Source: Nocardioides sp. zg-1308
Lineage (GTDB): Bacteria > Actinomycetota > Actinomycetes > Propionibacteriales > Nocardioidaceae
Assembly: GCF_013155375.1 (NCBI RefSeq)
Contig: NZ_JABJQY010000002.1
Coordinates: 1,116,001-1,180,000, forward strand
Direction: 5' to 3'
DNA length: 64,000 bases
The number at the start of each line of letters is the position of its first letter. The stretch's first letter is position 1. Both the position numbers and the translations under genes were made by a program. Below the pieces are notes generated by a model. That model did not search any database. It worked only from the letters and a program-made list of their open reading frames with translations, and was not told the origin of the DNA. Below, one piece after another: positions 25,922 through 34,762 of this stretch.

Positions 25922-26566
25922 CTAGTCGCCTGAGGCGGCCCGCACCGATCCGATCGGGCGGGTCGCCTTCTGCGTGGGCCGCACGACGCCCCACATGCGC
26001 TCCAGCGCCAGCTCCACCTCGTCCTTCCACCGCAGGGTGGTGCGCAGGTCCATCCGCATCCTCGGGGTCGTGGGGTGGGCGCGCTGCGTCCGGAAGCCGA
26101 CGCTGCCGAGGAACTCCGCCGGCAGCACGCACCCGTCCGGCCGGCCGCGCGTGTCGCCGTACGCCTCGATCGCGGTGTGCCCGCGCTCGACGAGGTCGGC
26201 GGCCATCGCCTGCACCAGCACCCGCCCCAGCCCGCCGCCGCGCAGCCCGGGGTCGATCCACGCGGTCGCCGCGACCACGACCTCGGGCGAGGTCGTCGCG
26301 GTCGGCAGCGCCGCCGCCCCGGGCAGGTAGGCGGCGGGGGCGTAGACGATGTGACCGACCGTCCGGCCGTCGACGCGCACCACGCGGCCGCACGAGCCCC
26401 AGTCGCGCAGGACCCCGGAGAGCCAGCGCTCCTTCTCCGCGACGCGCTGCTGCTCGTCGAGCCGGGCCCGGTCGACCGGGCCCAGCTCCCAGAACAGGCA
26501 CGCCCGGACCGGGTCGGCCAGCTCCGCGAGGTGGTCGACCGTCAGGCGCGCGGTCTTGCGGGACAC
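25922..26566 (-). CDS. GNAT-family N-acetyltransferase
   Basis: A 214-aa acetyltransferase-like protein. The acetyl-CoA loop reads DPGLRGGGLGRVLVQAMAAD (about residues 121-140), followed by the usual C-terminal strand GSVGFRTQRAH. The substrate is unknown. GTG at 26566 is chosen because a TAGCAT hexamer lies 7 nt upstream; the longer frame would run into the divergent aminotransferase gene. Confidence 0.82.
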   Translation of the reverse strand: MSRKTARLTVDHLAELADPVRACLFWELGPVDRARLDEQQRVAEKERWLSGVLRDWGSCGRVVRVDGRTVGHIVYAPAAYLPGAAALPTATTSPEVVVAATAWIDPGLRGGGLGRVLVQAMAADLVERGHTAIEAYGDTRGRPDGCVLPAEFLGSVGFRTQRAHPTTPRMRMDLRTTLRWKDEVELALERMWGVVRPTQKATRPIGSVRAASGD

Positions 26567-26573
26567 GTCCTCG

Positions 26574-26579
26574 ATGCTA
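26574..26579 (-). promoter_or_regulatory. -10-like hexamer TAGCAT upstream of the GNAT gene
   Basis: Minus-strand TANNNT hexamer 7 nt before the GTG, fitting a leaderless message. Confidence 0.4.
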
Positions 26580-26609
26580 GGGCACGACGGCGCCTGAGAG
26601 GATGGCGCC

Positions 26610-27824
26610 GTGCGACCGATCCGACAGAGCAAGAAGCTGCAAGGCGTCCGCTACGACGTGCGCGGGCCGATCCTCGTCGAGGCGCAGCGGCTCGAGGCCG
26701 AGGGCCACCGGATCCTCAAGCTCAACATCGGCAACACCGCGCCGTTCGGCTTCGAGGCCCCCGAGCAGATCCTCGCCGACATGATGCACCACCTGCCGCA
26801 GTCGCAGGGGTACGCCGACTCGCAGGGGATCTGGTCGGCCCGGACCGCGGTCATGCACTACTACCAGTCCCACGGCCTGCGCGACGTCGGGGTGGAGGAC
26901 ATCTTCATCGGCAACGGCGTCTCCGAGCTGATCTCGATGGTGCTGCAGGCCTTCGTCGACGACGGCAACGAGATCCTCGTCCCGTCGCCGGACTACCCGC
27001 TGTGGACGGGCGCTGTCACGCTCGCCGGCGGCATCCCGGTGCACTACCGCTGCGACGAGGACGACAACTGGAACCCGGACCTCGCCGACATCGAGGCGAA
27101 GATCACCGAGAACACCCACGCCCTGGTGATCATCAACCCCAACAACCCGACGGGCGCCGTCTACAGCGAGGCGACGGTCAAGGCGTTGGTCGACATCGCG
27201 CGCCGGCACCAGCTGGTCGTGATGGCCGACGAGATCTACGAGAAGATCCTGTTCGAGGACGCGCAGCACCACCACGTCGCCACCCACGGCGGCAACGACG
27301 TGCTGTGCCTGACCTTCTCCGGGCTCTCGAAGGCCTACCGCGTCTGCGGCTTCCGCGCCGGCTGGGTGATGATCTCCGGCCCCAAGGAGCTGGCGACCGA
27401 CTTCCTCGAGGGGCTCACCCTCATCGCCAACATGCGGATGTGCGCCAACGTCCCGGCGCAGCACGCGATCCAGACGGCGCTGGGCGGCTACCAGTCGGTC
27501 GAGGAGCTCATCGGGCCCGGTGGCCGCTTCTACGAGCAGTCGATGCTCGCCCACGACCTGCTCAACGCCATCCCGGGCGTCAGCAACGTCAGGCCGCGTG
27601 GCGCGCTCTACTGCTTCCCGCGCCTGGACCCCGAGGTCTACGCGATCGAGGATGACCAGGCCTTCGTCATCGACCTGCTGCGGGCCAAGAAGATCCTCGT
27701 GACGCACGGGACGGGCTTCAACTGGCCCACCCCCGACCACTTCCGGCTCGTCACGCTGCCGGAGGCGAGCGTCCTCGAGGAGGCCATCGGCCGGATCGCC
27801 GACTTCCTCGCCACCCGGCGCTGA
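26610..27824 (+). CDS. Class I/II PLP aminotransferase (alanine transaminase-like)
   Basis: A 404-aa fold-I aminotransferase, AlaA/AspC-like by overall sequence. INPNNPTGAVYS near residue 176, DEIYEKILFED near 206, and the PLP lysine in FSGLSKAYRVCGFRAGW near 236-252 are intact, as is the C-terminal FRLVTLPE with the carboxylate-binding Arg. It probably links pyruvate/alanine and glutamate metabolism. GTG start, 43 nt from the divergent GNAT gene. Confidence 0.92.
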   Translation: MRPIRQSKKLQGVRYDVRGPILVEAQRLEAEGHRILKLNIGNTAPFGFEAPEQILADMMHHLPQSQGYADSQGIWSARTAVMHYYQSHGLRDVGVEDIFIGNGVSELISMVLQAFVDDGNEILVPSPDYPLWTGAVTLAGGIPVHYRCDEDDNWNPDLADIEAKITENTHALVIINPNNPTGAVYSEATVKALVDIARRHQLVVMADEIYEKILFEDAQHHHVATHGGNDVLCLTFSGLSKAYRVCGFRAGWVMISGPKELATDFLEGLTLIANMRMCANVPAQHAIQTALGGYQSVEELIGPGGRFYEQSMLAHDLLNAIPGVSNVRPRGALYCFPRLDPEVYAIEDDQAFVIDLLRAKKILVTHGTGFNWPTPDHFRLVTLPEASVLEEAIGRIADFLATRR

Positions 27825-27876
27825 CGACGCGGTGAGTCGCCTGTCACGAAGGCTCGCCCGCCTCTGCGCGGGACCC

Positions 27877-27882
27877 TAGGCT
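27877..27882 (+). promoter_or_regulatory. -10-like hexamer TAGGCT upstream of the acyltransferase gene
   Basis: Ends 6 nt before the ATG at 27889; no SD sequence is present (only a C-run), supporting a leaderless message. Confidence 0.45.
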
Positions 27883-27888
27883 CCCCCC

Positions 27889-28656
27889 ATGCGCGACGTG
27901 ACCTACCCGCCGATCATCCTGACCGCGAAGGCGGCGTTCCGGGCGCTCGGCCAGCGCTTCCAGATGACGGGCACCGAGCACGTGCCGCGCGAGGGCGGCG
28001 TGCTGCTGGCCTTCAACCACGTGAGCTACCTGGACTTCATCTACGGCGGGCTGGCCGCGAACCCGTCGGGACGCCTCGTGCGCTTCATGGCCAAGCGGGA
28101 GATCTTCGACCACGCCGTGGGCGGCCCGGTGATGCGCTCGATGCACCACATCGAGGTCGACCGCGGCGAGGGCATCGCCAGCTTCCACGCCGCCGTCGAG
28201 CGGCTCCGGGCCGGTGACGCGGTCGGCATCTTCCCGGAGGCGACGATCTCGCGCTCGATGGAGCTCAAGGAGCTCAAGACCGGAGCCGTACGCATCGCGG
28301 CGGCGGCCGGCGTACCGGTGCTGCCGGTCATCCTGTGGGGCACGCAGCGGATGATGACCAAGGACCACCCGCGCGACTTCTCCCGCGGCAAGACCATCGC
28401 CATCCGCGTCGGCGAGCCGCTGCACCCCACCGGTGACGACCCTGTCGCGGAGACCGCCGTGCTGCGGGCGCGGATGGTCGAGCTGCTGGCGGAGACGGTG
28501 CGCGCCTACCCGGCCGCCGAGCAGCCGCCGGGCGCCTGGTGGGTGCCGGCGTCGATGGGCGGCGGTGCCCCCACGCCCGAGGAGGCGGCGGCCATGGACC
28601 TCGCCGAGAAGCGAGACCGTGCCCGTCGGCGGTCCGAGAAGCGGGCAAAGCGCTAG
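27889..28656 (+). CDS. 1-Acyl-sn-glycerol-3-phosphate acyltransferase (PlsC-like)
   Basis: A 255-aa acyltransferase that acylates lysophosphatidic acid, or a related lipid, at the membrane. Family motifs are NHVSYLD (HX4D, near residues 44-50), FPEATIS near 119 and the later PVLPVILWG. The C-terminal tail is basic (RRRSEKRAKR). Convergent with parB across a gap with two large inverted repeats. Confidence 0.9.
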   Translation: MRDVTYPPIILTAKAAFRALGQRFQMTGTEHVPREGGVLLAFNHVSYLDFIYGGLAANPSGRLVRFMAKREIFDHAVGGPVMRSMHHIEVDRGEGIASFHAAVERLRAGDAVGIFPEATISRSMELKELKTGAVRIAAAAGVPVLPVILWGTQRMMTKDHPRDFSRGKTIAIRVGEPLHPTGDDPVAETAVLRARMVELLAETVRAYPAAEQPPGAWWVPASMGGGAPTPEEAAAMDLAEKRDRARRRSEKRAKR

Positions 28657-28660
28657 GTCG

Positions 28661-28690
28661 ACATGACGACCTGTCGACAGGTCGTCATGT
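28661..28690. repeat. 30-nt perfect palindrome after the acyltransferase gene
   Basis: Every base pairs (centre CTGTCGACAG; outer arms begin ACATGACG). It begins 4 nt after the acyltransferase stop. It could be a hairpin terminator with almost no loop, or a dimeric protein-binding site. It is not a parS site. Confidence 0.75.
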
Positions 28691-28754
28691 GGATTTGTCG
28701 ACATTCCGGGGCGTTCTGAGCGTGCCGCCCGTCCTTCTCGGGCTCGGGCCGGGG

Positions 28755-28813
28755 TAGTCCCCATCATTCGGGTCGCCCGTGGGCGCCTGGCACGACCCGT
28801 TTGATGGGGACTA
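28755..28813. terminator. Long interrupted inverted repeat, possible bidirectional terminator
   Basis: Outer arms of 12 nt (28755-28766 with 28802-28813) and inner arms of 7 nt (28769-28775 with 28793-28799), separated by a 2-nt mismatch, with a 17-nt loop. Placed between two converging genes 40 nt from the parB stop, so it may stop transcription from both sides. Confidence 0.6.
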
Positions 28814-28852
28814 CCGCGCTGACGGACCGGAGGGTGATCTCGGTCGCCGGCC

Positions 28853-29869
28853 TCAGATCGGGCGGTCGTCCCGGTTGCGCGGGTCCATGACGTCGACGAT
28901 GCGACGGAGGTCGTCGAGGCTGGCGAACTCGACGGTGATCTTGCCCTTGGCCTTGCCCAGGTCGACCTTGACGCGGGTCTCCAGCCGGTCCGAGAGCCGG
29001 TCGGCCAGCTCGGCGAGGCCGGGAGCGACGGGCTTGCGGCGTACGACGCGCGGAGCGCCGCTGTCCTCGACGCCCACCGAGACGATCTCCTCCAACCCGC
29101 GCACGGAGATGCCCTCGGCGGTCACCCGGGCGGCGAGCCGGTCCTGCAGGCCGGCGTCCTCGACGCTGAGCAGGGCGCGCGCGTGGCCGGCGGACAGCAC
29201 GCCGGCCGCCACACGACGCTGGACGGCCGGCGACAGCTTGAGCAGGCGCAGCGTGTTGGAGATCTGGGGTCGCGAGCGACCGATGCGCTGCGCGAGCTCC
29301 TCGTGCGTGCAGCCGAAGTCCTCGAGCAGCTGGCCGTAGGCCGCGGCCTCCTCGAGCGGGTTGAGCTGCGAGCGGTGGAGGTTCTCCAGCAGCGCGTCGC
29401 GCAGCATGTCGTCGTCGTCGGTCTCCCGGACGATGGCGGGGATCGTCTCGCGACCGGCCTCCTGCGAGGCGCGCCATCGGCGCTCGCCCATGATCAGTTC
29501 GTACGAGTCCGTGCCGCTCCTGCGCACGACGACCGGCTGCAGCAGCCCCACCTCGCGGATGGAGTGGACCAGCTCGGCGAGGGCATCCTGGTCGAAGACC
29601 TGGCGTGGCTGCCGGGCGTTGGGTCGGACCTGGGTGATCGGGAGCTCGGCGAAGTACGCGCCCGCCACCGCGGTCAGGCCGGCACCGTCGGCGGTCGAGT
29701 CGACATCGGCGCCCGAGGTGGCCACGGCAGTGCCGTTCGAGGGGCCCGGGGAGTGGTCGGGCGACCCCGCGCTGCGGGCGTCGGACGTGGTCGGCTGGCT
29801 GGGGGAGGTCGGGATCAGCGATCCCAGGCCCCGGCCGAGACCACGACGGGGCGGCGTGGCGGCGTTCAT
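28853..29869 (-). CDS. parB: Chromosome-partitioning protein ParB
   Basis: A 338-aa CTP-dependent DNA clamp that loads at parS and spreads to organise the origin. The N-terminal ParA-interaction motif [13 protein letters not shown] spans residues 8-20. The CTP/ParB box includes ARQPRQVF and GERRWRAS, the helix-turn-helix reads [17 protein letters not shown], and the C-terminal dimerisation part follows. The N-terminal linker (residues 21-70) is Ser/Thr/Ala-rich. ATG at 29869 after GAGGACC, 61 nt after the parA stop. Three parS sites lie upstream in parA and rsmG. Confidence 0.97.
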   Translation of the reverse strand: MNAATPPRRGLGRGLGSLIPTSPSQPTTSDARSAGSPDHSPGPSNGTAVATSGADVDSTADGAGLTAVAGAYFAELPITQVRPNARQPRQVFDQDALAELVHSIREVGLLQPVVVRRSGTDSYELIMGERRWRASQEAGRETIPAIVRETDDDDMLRDALLENLHRSQLNPLEEAAAYGQLLEDFGCTHEELAQRIGRSRPQISNTLRLLKLSPAVQRRVAAGVLSAGHARALLSVEDAGLQDRLAARVTAEGISVRGLEEIVSVGVEDSGAPRVVRRKPVAPGLAELADRLSDRLETRVKVDLGKAKGKITVEFASLDDLRRIVDVMDPRNRDDRPI

Positions 29870-29930
29870 GCGCGGTCCTCGCGGCGTTGTTCGGGGAAGG
29901 GGAGCGGCGGAGAGGAACGTCGTACGGTGC

Positions 29931-31070
29931 TCATGCGGGTGCTCCCTTGCTGGCGATCTCGCGGGCCGCCTCGAGGTAGGAGAGGGCGCCCGCCGACGCA
30001 GGATCGTAGGTCATCACGGTCTGCCCGTAGGACGGCGCCTCGGAGACGCGCACCGAGCGCGGGACCGCGGTCTTGAGGACCTGGTCGCCGAAGTGGCTCC
30101 GGACCTCCTCGGCCACCCCGGCGGCGAGCCGGGTGCGGGCGTCGTACATCGTCAGGAGGATCGTCGAGATGACGAGGTCCGGGTTGAGGTGCTGGCGCAC
30201 CATCTCCACGGTCTCGAGGAGCATGCCGAGACCTTCGAGGGCGTAGTACTCCGCCTGGATCGGGATGAACATCTCCCGACCGGCGACCAGCGCATTGAGG
30301 GTCAGCAGGCCCAGCGAGGGTGGGCAGTCCACGAGCACGTAGTCGAACCGGTCGTCGCCGACCTCGGCGGCACTGCCGACCAGCGGGTGCGCAGCGATCG
30401 CCCGCGCGAGGCGCTGCTCGCGCGCCACGACGCTCACCAGCTCGATCTCGGCACCAGCGAGGTCGATCGTGGCCGGTACGGCCCACAGCCCCGGCAGGTC
30501 GGCGCACTCGGTCATCACCTCGACCAGTGGCCGGCCCTCGACCAGCATGTCGTACGTCGACGGCACGCCGCGGTGGTGCTCCACCCCGAGCGCGGTGGAC
30601 GCGTTGCCCTGGGGGTCGAGATCGATGACGAGGACCCTCTGCCCGAGCTGCGCCAGTCCGGCCGCCACATTCACGGTGGAGGTGGTCTTCCCGACCCCAC
30701 CCTTCTGGTTCGCGACGACGAGCACGCGGGTGGCCTCGGGACGCGGGACGCCCTGCTTCCGGAGGCCGCCCGTGCGGGCCAGGACGGAGTGCTGAGCCGC
30801 CTGGGCGAGCGGCGTGCCCGGATCCGCGAAGTGGGCGTCCTGCTCCGCCTTGTCGCCCGCCGTGTGAGGCGCCCAGATGGGGCGTGTTTCACGTGAAACA
30901 GACACGGCGGAGGTTTCACGTGAAACACCATCCGCACCCGCGTCCTGTGGAGGAACCGGGGCGGACTGTGGATAACTGCGCTCAGAACCGGCGTGAGGAC
31001 CGGTGGATAACCCATCGGAGGCTCCGGCAGCTGTTCCGTGGTCCATGTCGGCGGCGGGACGTTCGCTCAC
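29931..31070 (-). CDS. parA: Chromosome-partitioning ATPase ParA
   Basis: A 379-aa ParA/MinD-type ATPase. The deviant Walker A KGGVGKTT is near residue 123, [17 protein letters not shown] Walker A' near 148, and [12 protein letters not shown] near 245. The first 110 residues are an unusual low-complexity extension containing VSRET twice, each encoded by a parS site. GTG at 31070 lies 1 nt after the rsmG stop; a later ATG (31046) is possible. A consensus DnaA box (TTATCCACA on the minus strand) also lies in the extension at 30967-30975. Confidence 0.95.
   Translation of the reverse strand: MSERPAADMDHGTAAGASDGLSTGPHAGSERSYPQSAPVPPQDAGADGVSRETSAVSVSRETRPIWAPHTAGDKAEQDAHFADPGTPLAQAAQHSVLARTGGLRKQGVPRPEATRVLVVANQKGGVGKTTSTVNVAAGLAQLGQRVLVIDLDPQGNASTALGVEHHRGVPSTYDMLVEGRPLVEVMTECADLPGLWAVPATIDLAGAEIELVSVVAREQRLARAIAAHPLVGSAAEVGDDRFDYVLVDCPPSLGLLTLNALVAGREMFIPIQAEYYALEGLGMLLETVEMVRQHLNPDLVISTILLTMYDARTRLAAGVAEEVRSHFGDQVLKTAVPRSVRVSEAPSYGQTVMTYDPASAGALSYLEAAREIASKGAPA
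30886..30901. promoter_or_regulatory. parS site 1 (TGTTTCACGTGAAACA)
   Basis: Exact 16-nt bacterial parS consensus, the nucleation site for ParB, inside the parA reading frame where it encodes VSRET. Confidence 0.95.
30914..30927. promoter_or_regulatory. parS site 2 (GTTTCACGTGAAAC core)
   Basis: Perfect 14-nt parS core 12 nt from site 1, also inside parA and again encoding VSRET. Confidence 0.93.
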
Positions 31071-31071
31071 G

Positions 31072-31848
31072 TCAGGACACCTCTCGCTTCACTGCACGAT
31101 GGTTGCGACGGTCGCGCCGTCGCTCGGACGTTCGAGCAAGGGGCCAACCTATCCGGGACGGGTCGGCCCACGACACCCGGACGAGGGTGGTCGGTGGATC
31201 GACGACGTCGACTCCGGCCTCCAGCACCTCGGGAGGGGCACAGCGCCACCGGTCGAGAAAGGCCCGGGCCTCGTCGATCTCGTCGCGGACCGACGAGCCC
31301 TTCATCGCGACGAGCGCACCGGTGGGTGCCACGAGCGGCATCGACCATCCCAGCAGCCGCTCGAGGGGCGCGACCGCACGCGACGTGACCACGTCGAAGG
31401 TCGACGCGCCGTGCAGCTCCTCCGCACGAGCGCGCACCACGCGCACGTGGTCGAGACCGAGCTCGGCGACCACCTCGTCCAGGAACGTCGTACGCCGCAG
31501 GAGTGGCTCCACGAGCGTCAGCTGCAGGTCGGGCCGGGCGATCGCCAGGACGAGACCGGGCAGCCCCGCGCCCGTCCCGATGTCACAGACGGTCGAGCTC
31601 TCGGGGACCGCCTCGGCCAGCACCGCCGAGTTGAGCACGTGCCGCTCCCACAGGCGGGGGGCCTCGCGCGGACCGATCAGGCCGCGCACCACTCCCTCCG
31701 TGGCCAGCAGCTCCGTGTAGCGCTCGGCGAGCGGCAGGCGGTCGGACGCGAACACCCTCCGGGCCACCGCGGGCACGGAGGGTGGTCTCGATGCGGCCCC
31801 GGGGGGCCCACTCGACCCCTCGGTTTCACGTGAAACGTCGTCGCTCAC
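31072..31848 (-). CDS. rsmG: 16S rRNA (guanine527-N7)-methyltransferase
   Basis: A 258-aa SAM-dependent methyltransferase acting on the 530 loop of 16S rRNA. SAM motif DIGTGAGLPGLVLAI near residues 89-103 and the conserved SRAVAPLERLL near 155 are present. The C-terminal 25 residues are basic. GTG at 31848 overlaps jag by 4 nt. The N-terminus carries a parS-encoded VSRET. Confidence 0.96.
   Translation of the reverse strand: MSDDVSRETEGSSGPPGAASRPPSVPAVARRVFASDRLPLAERYTELLATEGVVRGLIGPREAPRLWERHVLNSAVLAEAVPESSTVCDIGTGAGLPGLVLAIARPDLQLTLVEPLLRRTTFLDEVVAELGLDHVRVVRARAEELHGASTFDVVTSRAVAPLERLLGWSMPLVAPTGALVAMKGSSVRDEIDEARAFLDRWRCAPPEVLEAGVDVVDPPTTLVRVSWADPSRIGWPLARTSERRRDRRNHRAVKREVS
31823..31836. 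promoter_or_regulatory. parS site 3 (GTTTCACGTGAAAC core)
   Basis: Perfect 14-nt parS core inside the first codons of rsmG, about 0.9 kb from the other two sites, again read as VSRET. Confidence 0.93.
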
Positions 31849-32420
31849 GCCGGGAGGATCACCACGTGACGGTTCGGCTCGGCGCCCTCGGACTCGGAGG
31901 TCAGCCCGGCCGTGGCCACAGCGTCGTGCACGACCTTGCGCTCGAATGCGCTCATCGGCTCGAGCGAGAGCGACTCACCCGACGCGCGGACCTCGGCGAT
32001 CGACGTCTCGGCCAGGGCGAGCAGGCGGGTCCGCTGCTGCGCGCGGTGTCCACCCACGTCGAGCATCAGCCGCGAGCGCTCGCCCGTCTCCCGGTAGACA
32101 GCCAGGCGGGTGAGCTCCTGGAGGGCCTCGAGCACCTCACCGTTGCGGCCCACGAGCAGGCTGAGGTCGGCGCCGCCGATCTGCACGCTGGCGCGGTCCC
32201 CCTCGACGTCCATGTCGAGGTCACCGTCGAGGTCGGCGATGTCGAGGAGCTCCTCGAGGTAGTCCGCGGCGATGTCGCCCTCGTGCTCGAGGCGCTGCAG
32301 CTTGGACGGGCGGGGGCTGTCGCCCGCCTTGCCGTCGTCCTGGGCGCCCGCGTCCAGCTCGTCCTGCGGCTCCGTGGCCTCGTTCTCGACGGCGTCGCCG
32401 TCGGTCAACTGCTCACTCAC
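31845..32420 (-). CDS. R3H/KH domain RNA-binding protein (Jag/KhpB family)
   Basis: A 191-aa RNA-binding protein. An acidic N-terminal tail (residues 1-45) precedes a KH-like segment with VGRNGEVLEALQELTRLAVY (about 89-108). A C-terminal R3H domain follows (LSLEPMSAFERKVVHDAVAT). Conserved between yidC and rsmG in many bacteria. GTG start; 4-nt overlap with rsmG. Confidence 0.92.
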   Translation of the reverse strand: MSEQLTDGDAVENEATEPQDELDAGAQDDGKAGDSPRPSKLQRLEHEGDIAADYLEELLDIADLDGDLDMDVEGDRASVQIGGADLSLLVGRNGEVLEALQELTRLAVYRETGERSRLMLDVGGHRAQQRTRLLALAETSIAEVRASGESLSLEPMSAFERKVVHDAVATAGLTSESEGAEPNRHVVILPA

Positions 32421-32480
32421 GTGTGTCTCCTGCTTCGATCGGGATGTGGTGCCGCCGGCGGCACGCAGAGAATCGTGGGG

Positions 32481-33467
32481 TCAGCGCTTCTTCTTGTTGC
32501 GCTGGGCGTTGTTGCGCTGGGAGCGCGTCTGCCGCTGCGGCTGCTGCCGCGCCTGCGCCTGCTCCTGGCGACGGGCCTCGGCCTCGGCCGCCAGCCGCTC
32601 CTCCTCGAGCATCGCGGGCGTCTTGATGCCCTTGCGCTCGGCCTTCGCCCGGTCCCGGTCCTCCTTGGCCTGGGCCGCGGGGGTGCCGGGGGCGGGGTTG
32701 TTGCGGATGACGTAGAACTGCTGGCCCATGGTCCACAGGTTGGAGGTGGTCCAGTAGAAGAGGACGCCCACCGGGAACGCGATGCCGCCGACGGCGAACA
32801 CGACCGGGAGCACGTAGAGCAGCATCTTCTGCTGCTGCGCGTAGGGGCCCGACAGGGCGTCCGCCGGCATGTTCTTGCTCATCAGCTGGCGCTGGGTCAG
32901 GAACGTGGTCGCCGTCATGGCGAGGACGAGCACGGCAGCGAGGACTCGCACGCCGAGGTCGTCGGTGTTGAGGAAGGTGTCCGAGATCTTGGCGCCGAGG
33001 AACACCGCGTCGCCGAACTGCTCGTTGAGCTGCGTGGTCATCAGCCCGCGCTCGACCTCGGGGTTCTTCGCGGCCTGGTCGATCAGCCGGAACAGCGCGA
33101 GGAAGATCGGCATCTGCAGCAGGATCGGGAGGCACGAGGCGAACGGGTTGGTGCCCGAGTCCTTGTAGAGCTTCATCGTCTCCTGGGCGAGCTTCTCCCG
33201 GTCGTGCCCGTACTTCTTCTGCAGCTCGCGCACCTTCGGCTGGATCAGCTGCATGTTGCGGCTCGACTTGATCTGCTTCACGAACAGCGGGATCAGCGCG
33301 ATCCGGATCACGAGGGTCAGCCCGATGATCGACAGCACCCAGGCGATGCCCGACGCCTCGCCGAAGATGCTGCCGAACAGCGTGTGGAAGCCCACCAGGA
33401 CCGCGGAGATGACGTAGTAGAGCGGCGCCATGATGGCGCCGCCGATGTCACCGAAGAAGTCGAGCAC
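32481..33467 (-). CDS. yidC: Membrane protein insertase YidC
   Basis: A 328-aa YidC/Oxa1 insertase. The N-terminal membrane segment, the core LTLVIRIALIPLFVKQIKSS with the conserved hydrophilic-groove Arg near residue 55, the cytoplasmic coiled-coil loop (QPKVRELQKKYGHDREKLAQ) and later membrane segments (LFYWTTSNLWTMGQQ) are all present. The tail is long, basic and Gln/Arg-rich, typical for ribosome contact. GTG at 33467 directly abuts the yidD stop. Confidence 0.96.
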   Translation of the reverse strand: MLDFFGDIGGAIMAPLYYVISAVLVGFHTLFGSIFGEASGIAWVLSIIGLTLVIRIALIPLFVKQIKSSRNMQLIQPKVRELQKKYGHDREKLAQETMKLYKDSGTNPFASCLPILLQMPIFLALFRLIDQAAKNPEVERGLMTTQLNEQFGDAVFLGAKISDTFLNTDDLGVRVLAAVLVLAMTATTFLTQRQLMSKNMPADALSGPYAQQQKMLLYVLPVVFAVGGIAFPVGVLFYWTTSNLWTMGQQFYVIRNNPAPGTPAAQAKEDRDRAKAERKGIKTPAMLEEERLAAEAEARRQEQAQARQQPQRQTRSQRNNAQRNKKKR

Positions 33468-33722
33468 TCAAGCTCCTCGTGTTGCAGGGGACTCCGCGAC
33501 CGGTGCGGTGCGGGAGGGAACGGGGTCGTAGCCGCCGGCGGCCCAGGGGTGGCACCGGGTCAGGCGGCGTACGGACAGCCAGGTGCCACGGGTGGCGCCG
33601 TGCTCGGTGACGGCCTCGAGCGCGTACGCCGAGCAGCTCGGGTGGTAGCGGCAGACCTGCCCGTAGAGCGGGCTGATCGCGAACCGCCACGCGCGGATGA
33701 CGGCGATGAGGAGGTGCTTCAT
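33468..33722 (-). CDS. yidD: Membrane protein insertion efficiency factor YidD
   Basis: An 84-aa protein with an amphipathic N-terminus and the family motif YHPSCSAYALEAVTEHGATR carrying the conserved Cys, followed by RRLTRCHPWAAGGYDPVP. It helps YidC-dependent insertion. ATG at 33722 overlaps the rnpA stop (ATGA). Confidence 0.94.
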   Translation of the reverse strand: MKHLLIAVIRAWRFAISPLYGQVCRYHPSCSAYALEAVTEHGATRGTWLSVRRLTRCHPWAAGGYDPVPSRTAPVAESPATRGA

Positions 33723-34072
33723 GCCGTGCTCACGCGCTCGAGCGTACGGCCCAGGTCCGCACCGAGGGCGGTGTACGACGCCTCGGCCGACGCGGGGAGC
33801 GCACGGACCACGAGTGCAGCACGACCCGGGAGCTCCTCCAGTGACGGGAGGTGCTCCCGGGTCAGGTGCCGCAGTCGTCTCTTCACGCGGTTGCGCGTGG
33901 CGGCGTTGCCCACGGCCTTGCTCACCGTGAAACCCACCTGCGCAGGTCCCGGAGCCGCCTGGCCGTCCACCCACAGGTGGACGACGAGCGTGGAGCTGCC
34001 GGCACGCCGCCCGCTGCGGACGGTGCGCCGGAAGGCGGCGCTGTCTGTCAGCCGGTGGCCAGCGGAGAGCAC
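33719..34072 (-). CDS. rnpA: Ribonuclease P protein component
   Basis: A 117-aa protein subunit of RNase P, which matures tRNA 5' ends. The family RNA-binding signature NRVKRRLRHL is present near residue 65, with FTVSKAVGNAATR before it. GTG at 34072 is chosen because homologues start with the LSAGHRLTDSAAFRR segment; the longer frame would run into rpmH. Gap of 25 nt from rpmH. Confidence 0.95.
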   Translation of the reverse strand: MLSAGHRLTDSAAFRRTVRSGRRAGSSTLVVHLWVDGQAAPGPAQVGFTVSKAVGNAATRNRVKRRLRHLTREHLPSLEELPGRAALVVRALPASAEASYTALGADLGRTLERVSTA

Positions 34073-34097
34073 GGCGCGGTGCCGCGAGCCCTGGCCG

Positions 34098-34235
34098 TCA
34101 GACGGCCAGGCTCTTGCGGCCCTTGCGGCGGCGGCTGGACAGGATCGAGCGGCCGGCACGGGTCCGCATGCGCAGGCGGAAGCCGTGCACCTTGTGGCGG
34201 CGACGGTTGTTCGGCTGGTAGGTACGCTTGCTCAC
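34098..34235 (-). CDS. rpmH: 50S ribosomal protein L34
   Basis: A 45-aa ribosomal protein with the universal L34 sequence ([20 protein letters not shown], ending in KGRKSLAV). GTG start after GGAGAAAAAG. First gene of the minus-strand operon that runs to parB. Confidence 0.98.
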   Translation of the reverse strand: MSKRTYQPNNRRRHKVHGFRLRMRTRAGRSILSSRRRKGRKSLAV

Positions 34236-34762
34236 GGCTTTTTCTCCGAAGGTTTCGAGGGATGTCCACTCCACAGCGAGATCGGTGCTGGCCCGGATGT
34301 CCATTCTTCGGCCGGCACCGCCCGCCCACGTGGCCACCAGGAGGCGGATCGTGGACATGCGGCACCCGTCGACACGGAGCGACCGGCCAACGGTACGCGG
34401 TGGGGAAACAGGGGGTCAAACCCACGGCGTCGGCCTGGGGGGCCGCCTGTGGATGACGTCTTGCCCAGGGCCGCGCCGCCTTGTTACGTTCCACCCCTCC
34501 GCGGTCCGCCGAAACCACGGTTCATCCAGGGTCAGCGCCGCACCGTGACCCAGGTCACACGGCACCGAGAACCGCCTCTGACCTGCACGAACGCTGGAAG
34601 GATCGCCGGCTGCAGCAGGCTTGGAGACCCGATCCCGATGGTCGGGCCAAGCAGTTCACAGCTTGTGGAGAACTCTGTGGACTGTTGCGGCTGCAAGAGC
34701 CCGTGCGAGACGCACCGGGTCAGGCATCAGGGCACGATGACGGTGGAAAGCAAGGCGATCCG
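34236..34762. promoter_or_regulatory. rpmH-dnaA intergenic region with DnaA boxes
   Basis: Holds divergent promoters for rpmH and dnaA. DnaA-box-like sites (NNNTCCACA on the minus strand) are at 34448-34456, 34664-34672 and 34676-34684. A 17-nt motif at 34578-34594 is repeated exactly in the dnaA-dnaN gap. No gene is seen here. Confidence 0.6.
34578..34594 (+). repeat. 17-nt direct repeat, copy 1 (CTGACCTGCACGAACGC)
   Basis: Identical to 36405-36421, same orientation, one copy on each side of dnaA. Confidence 0.85.

Noticed and set aside
28661..28690. 30-nt palindrome as a fourth parS site
   Set aside because: It does not contain the GTTTCACGTGAAAC core; three real sites are nearby.
34481..34762. 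Longer dnaA start upstream of the GTG at 34763
   Set aside because: The extra stretch contains DnaA boxes and non-coding composition, and DnaA proteins normally begin at the chosen place.
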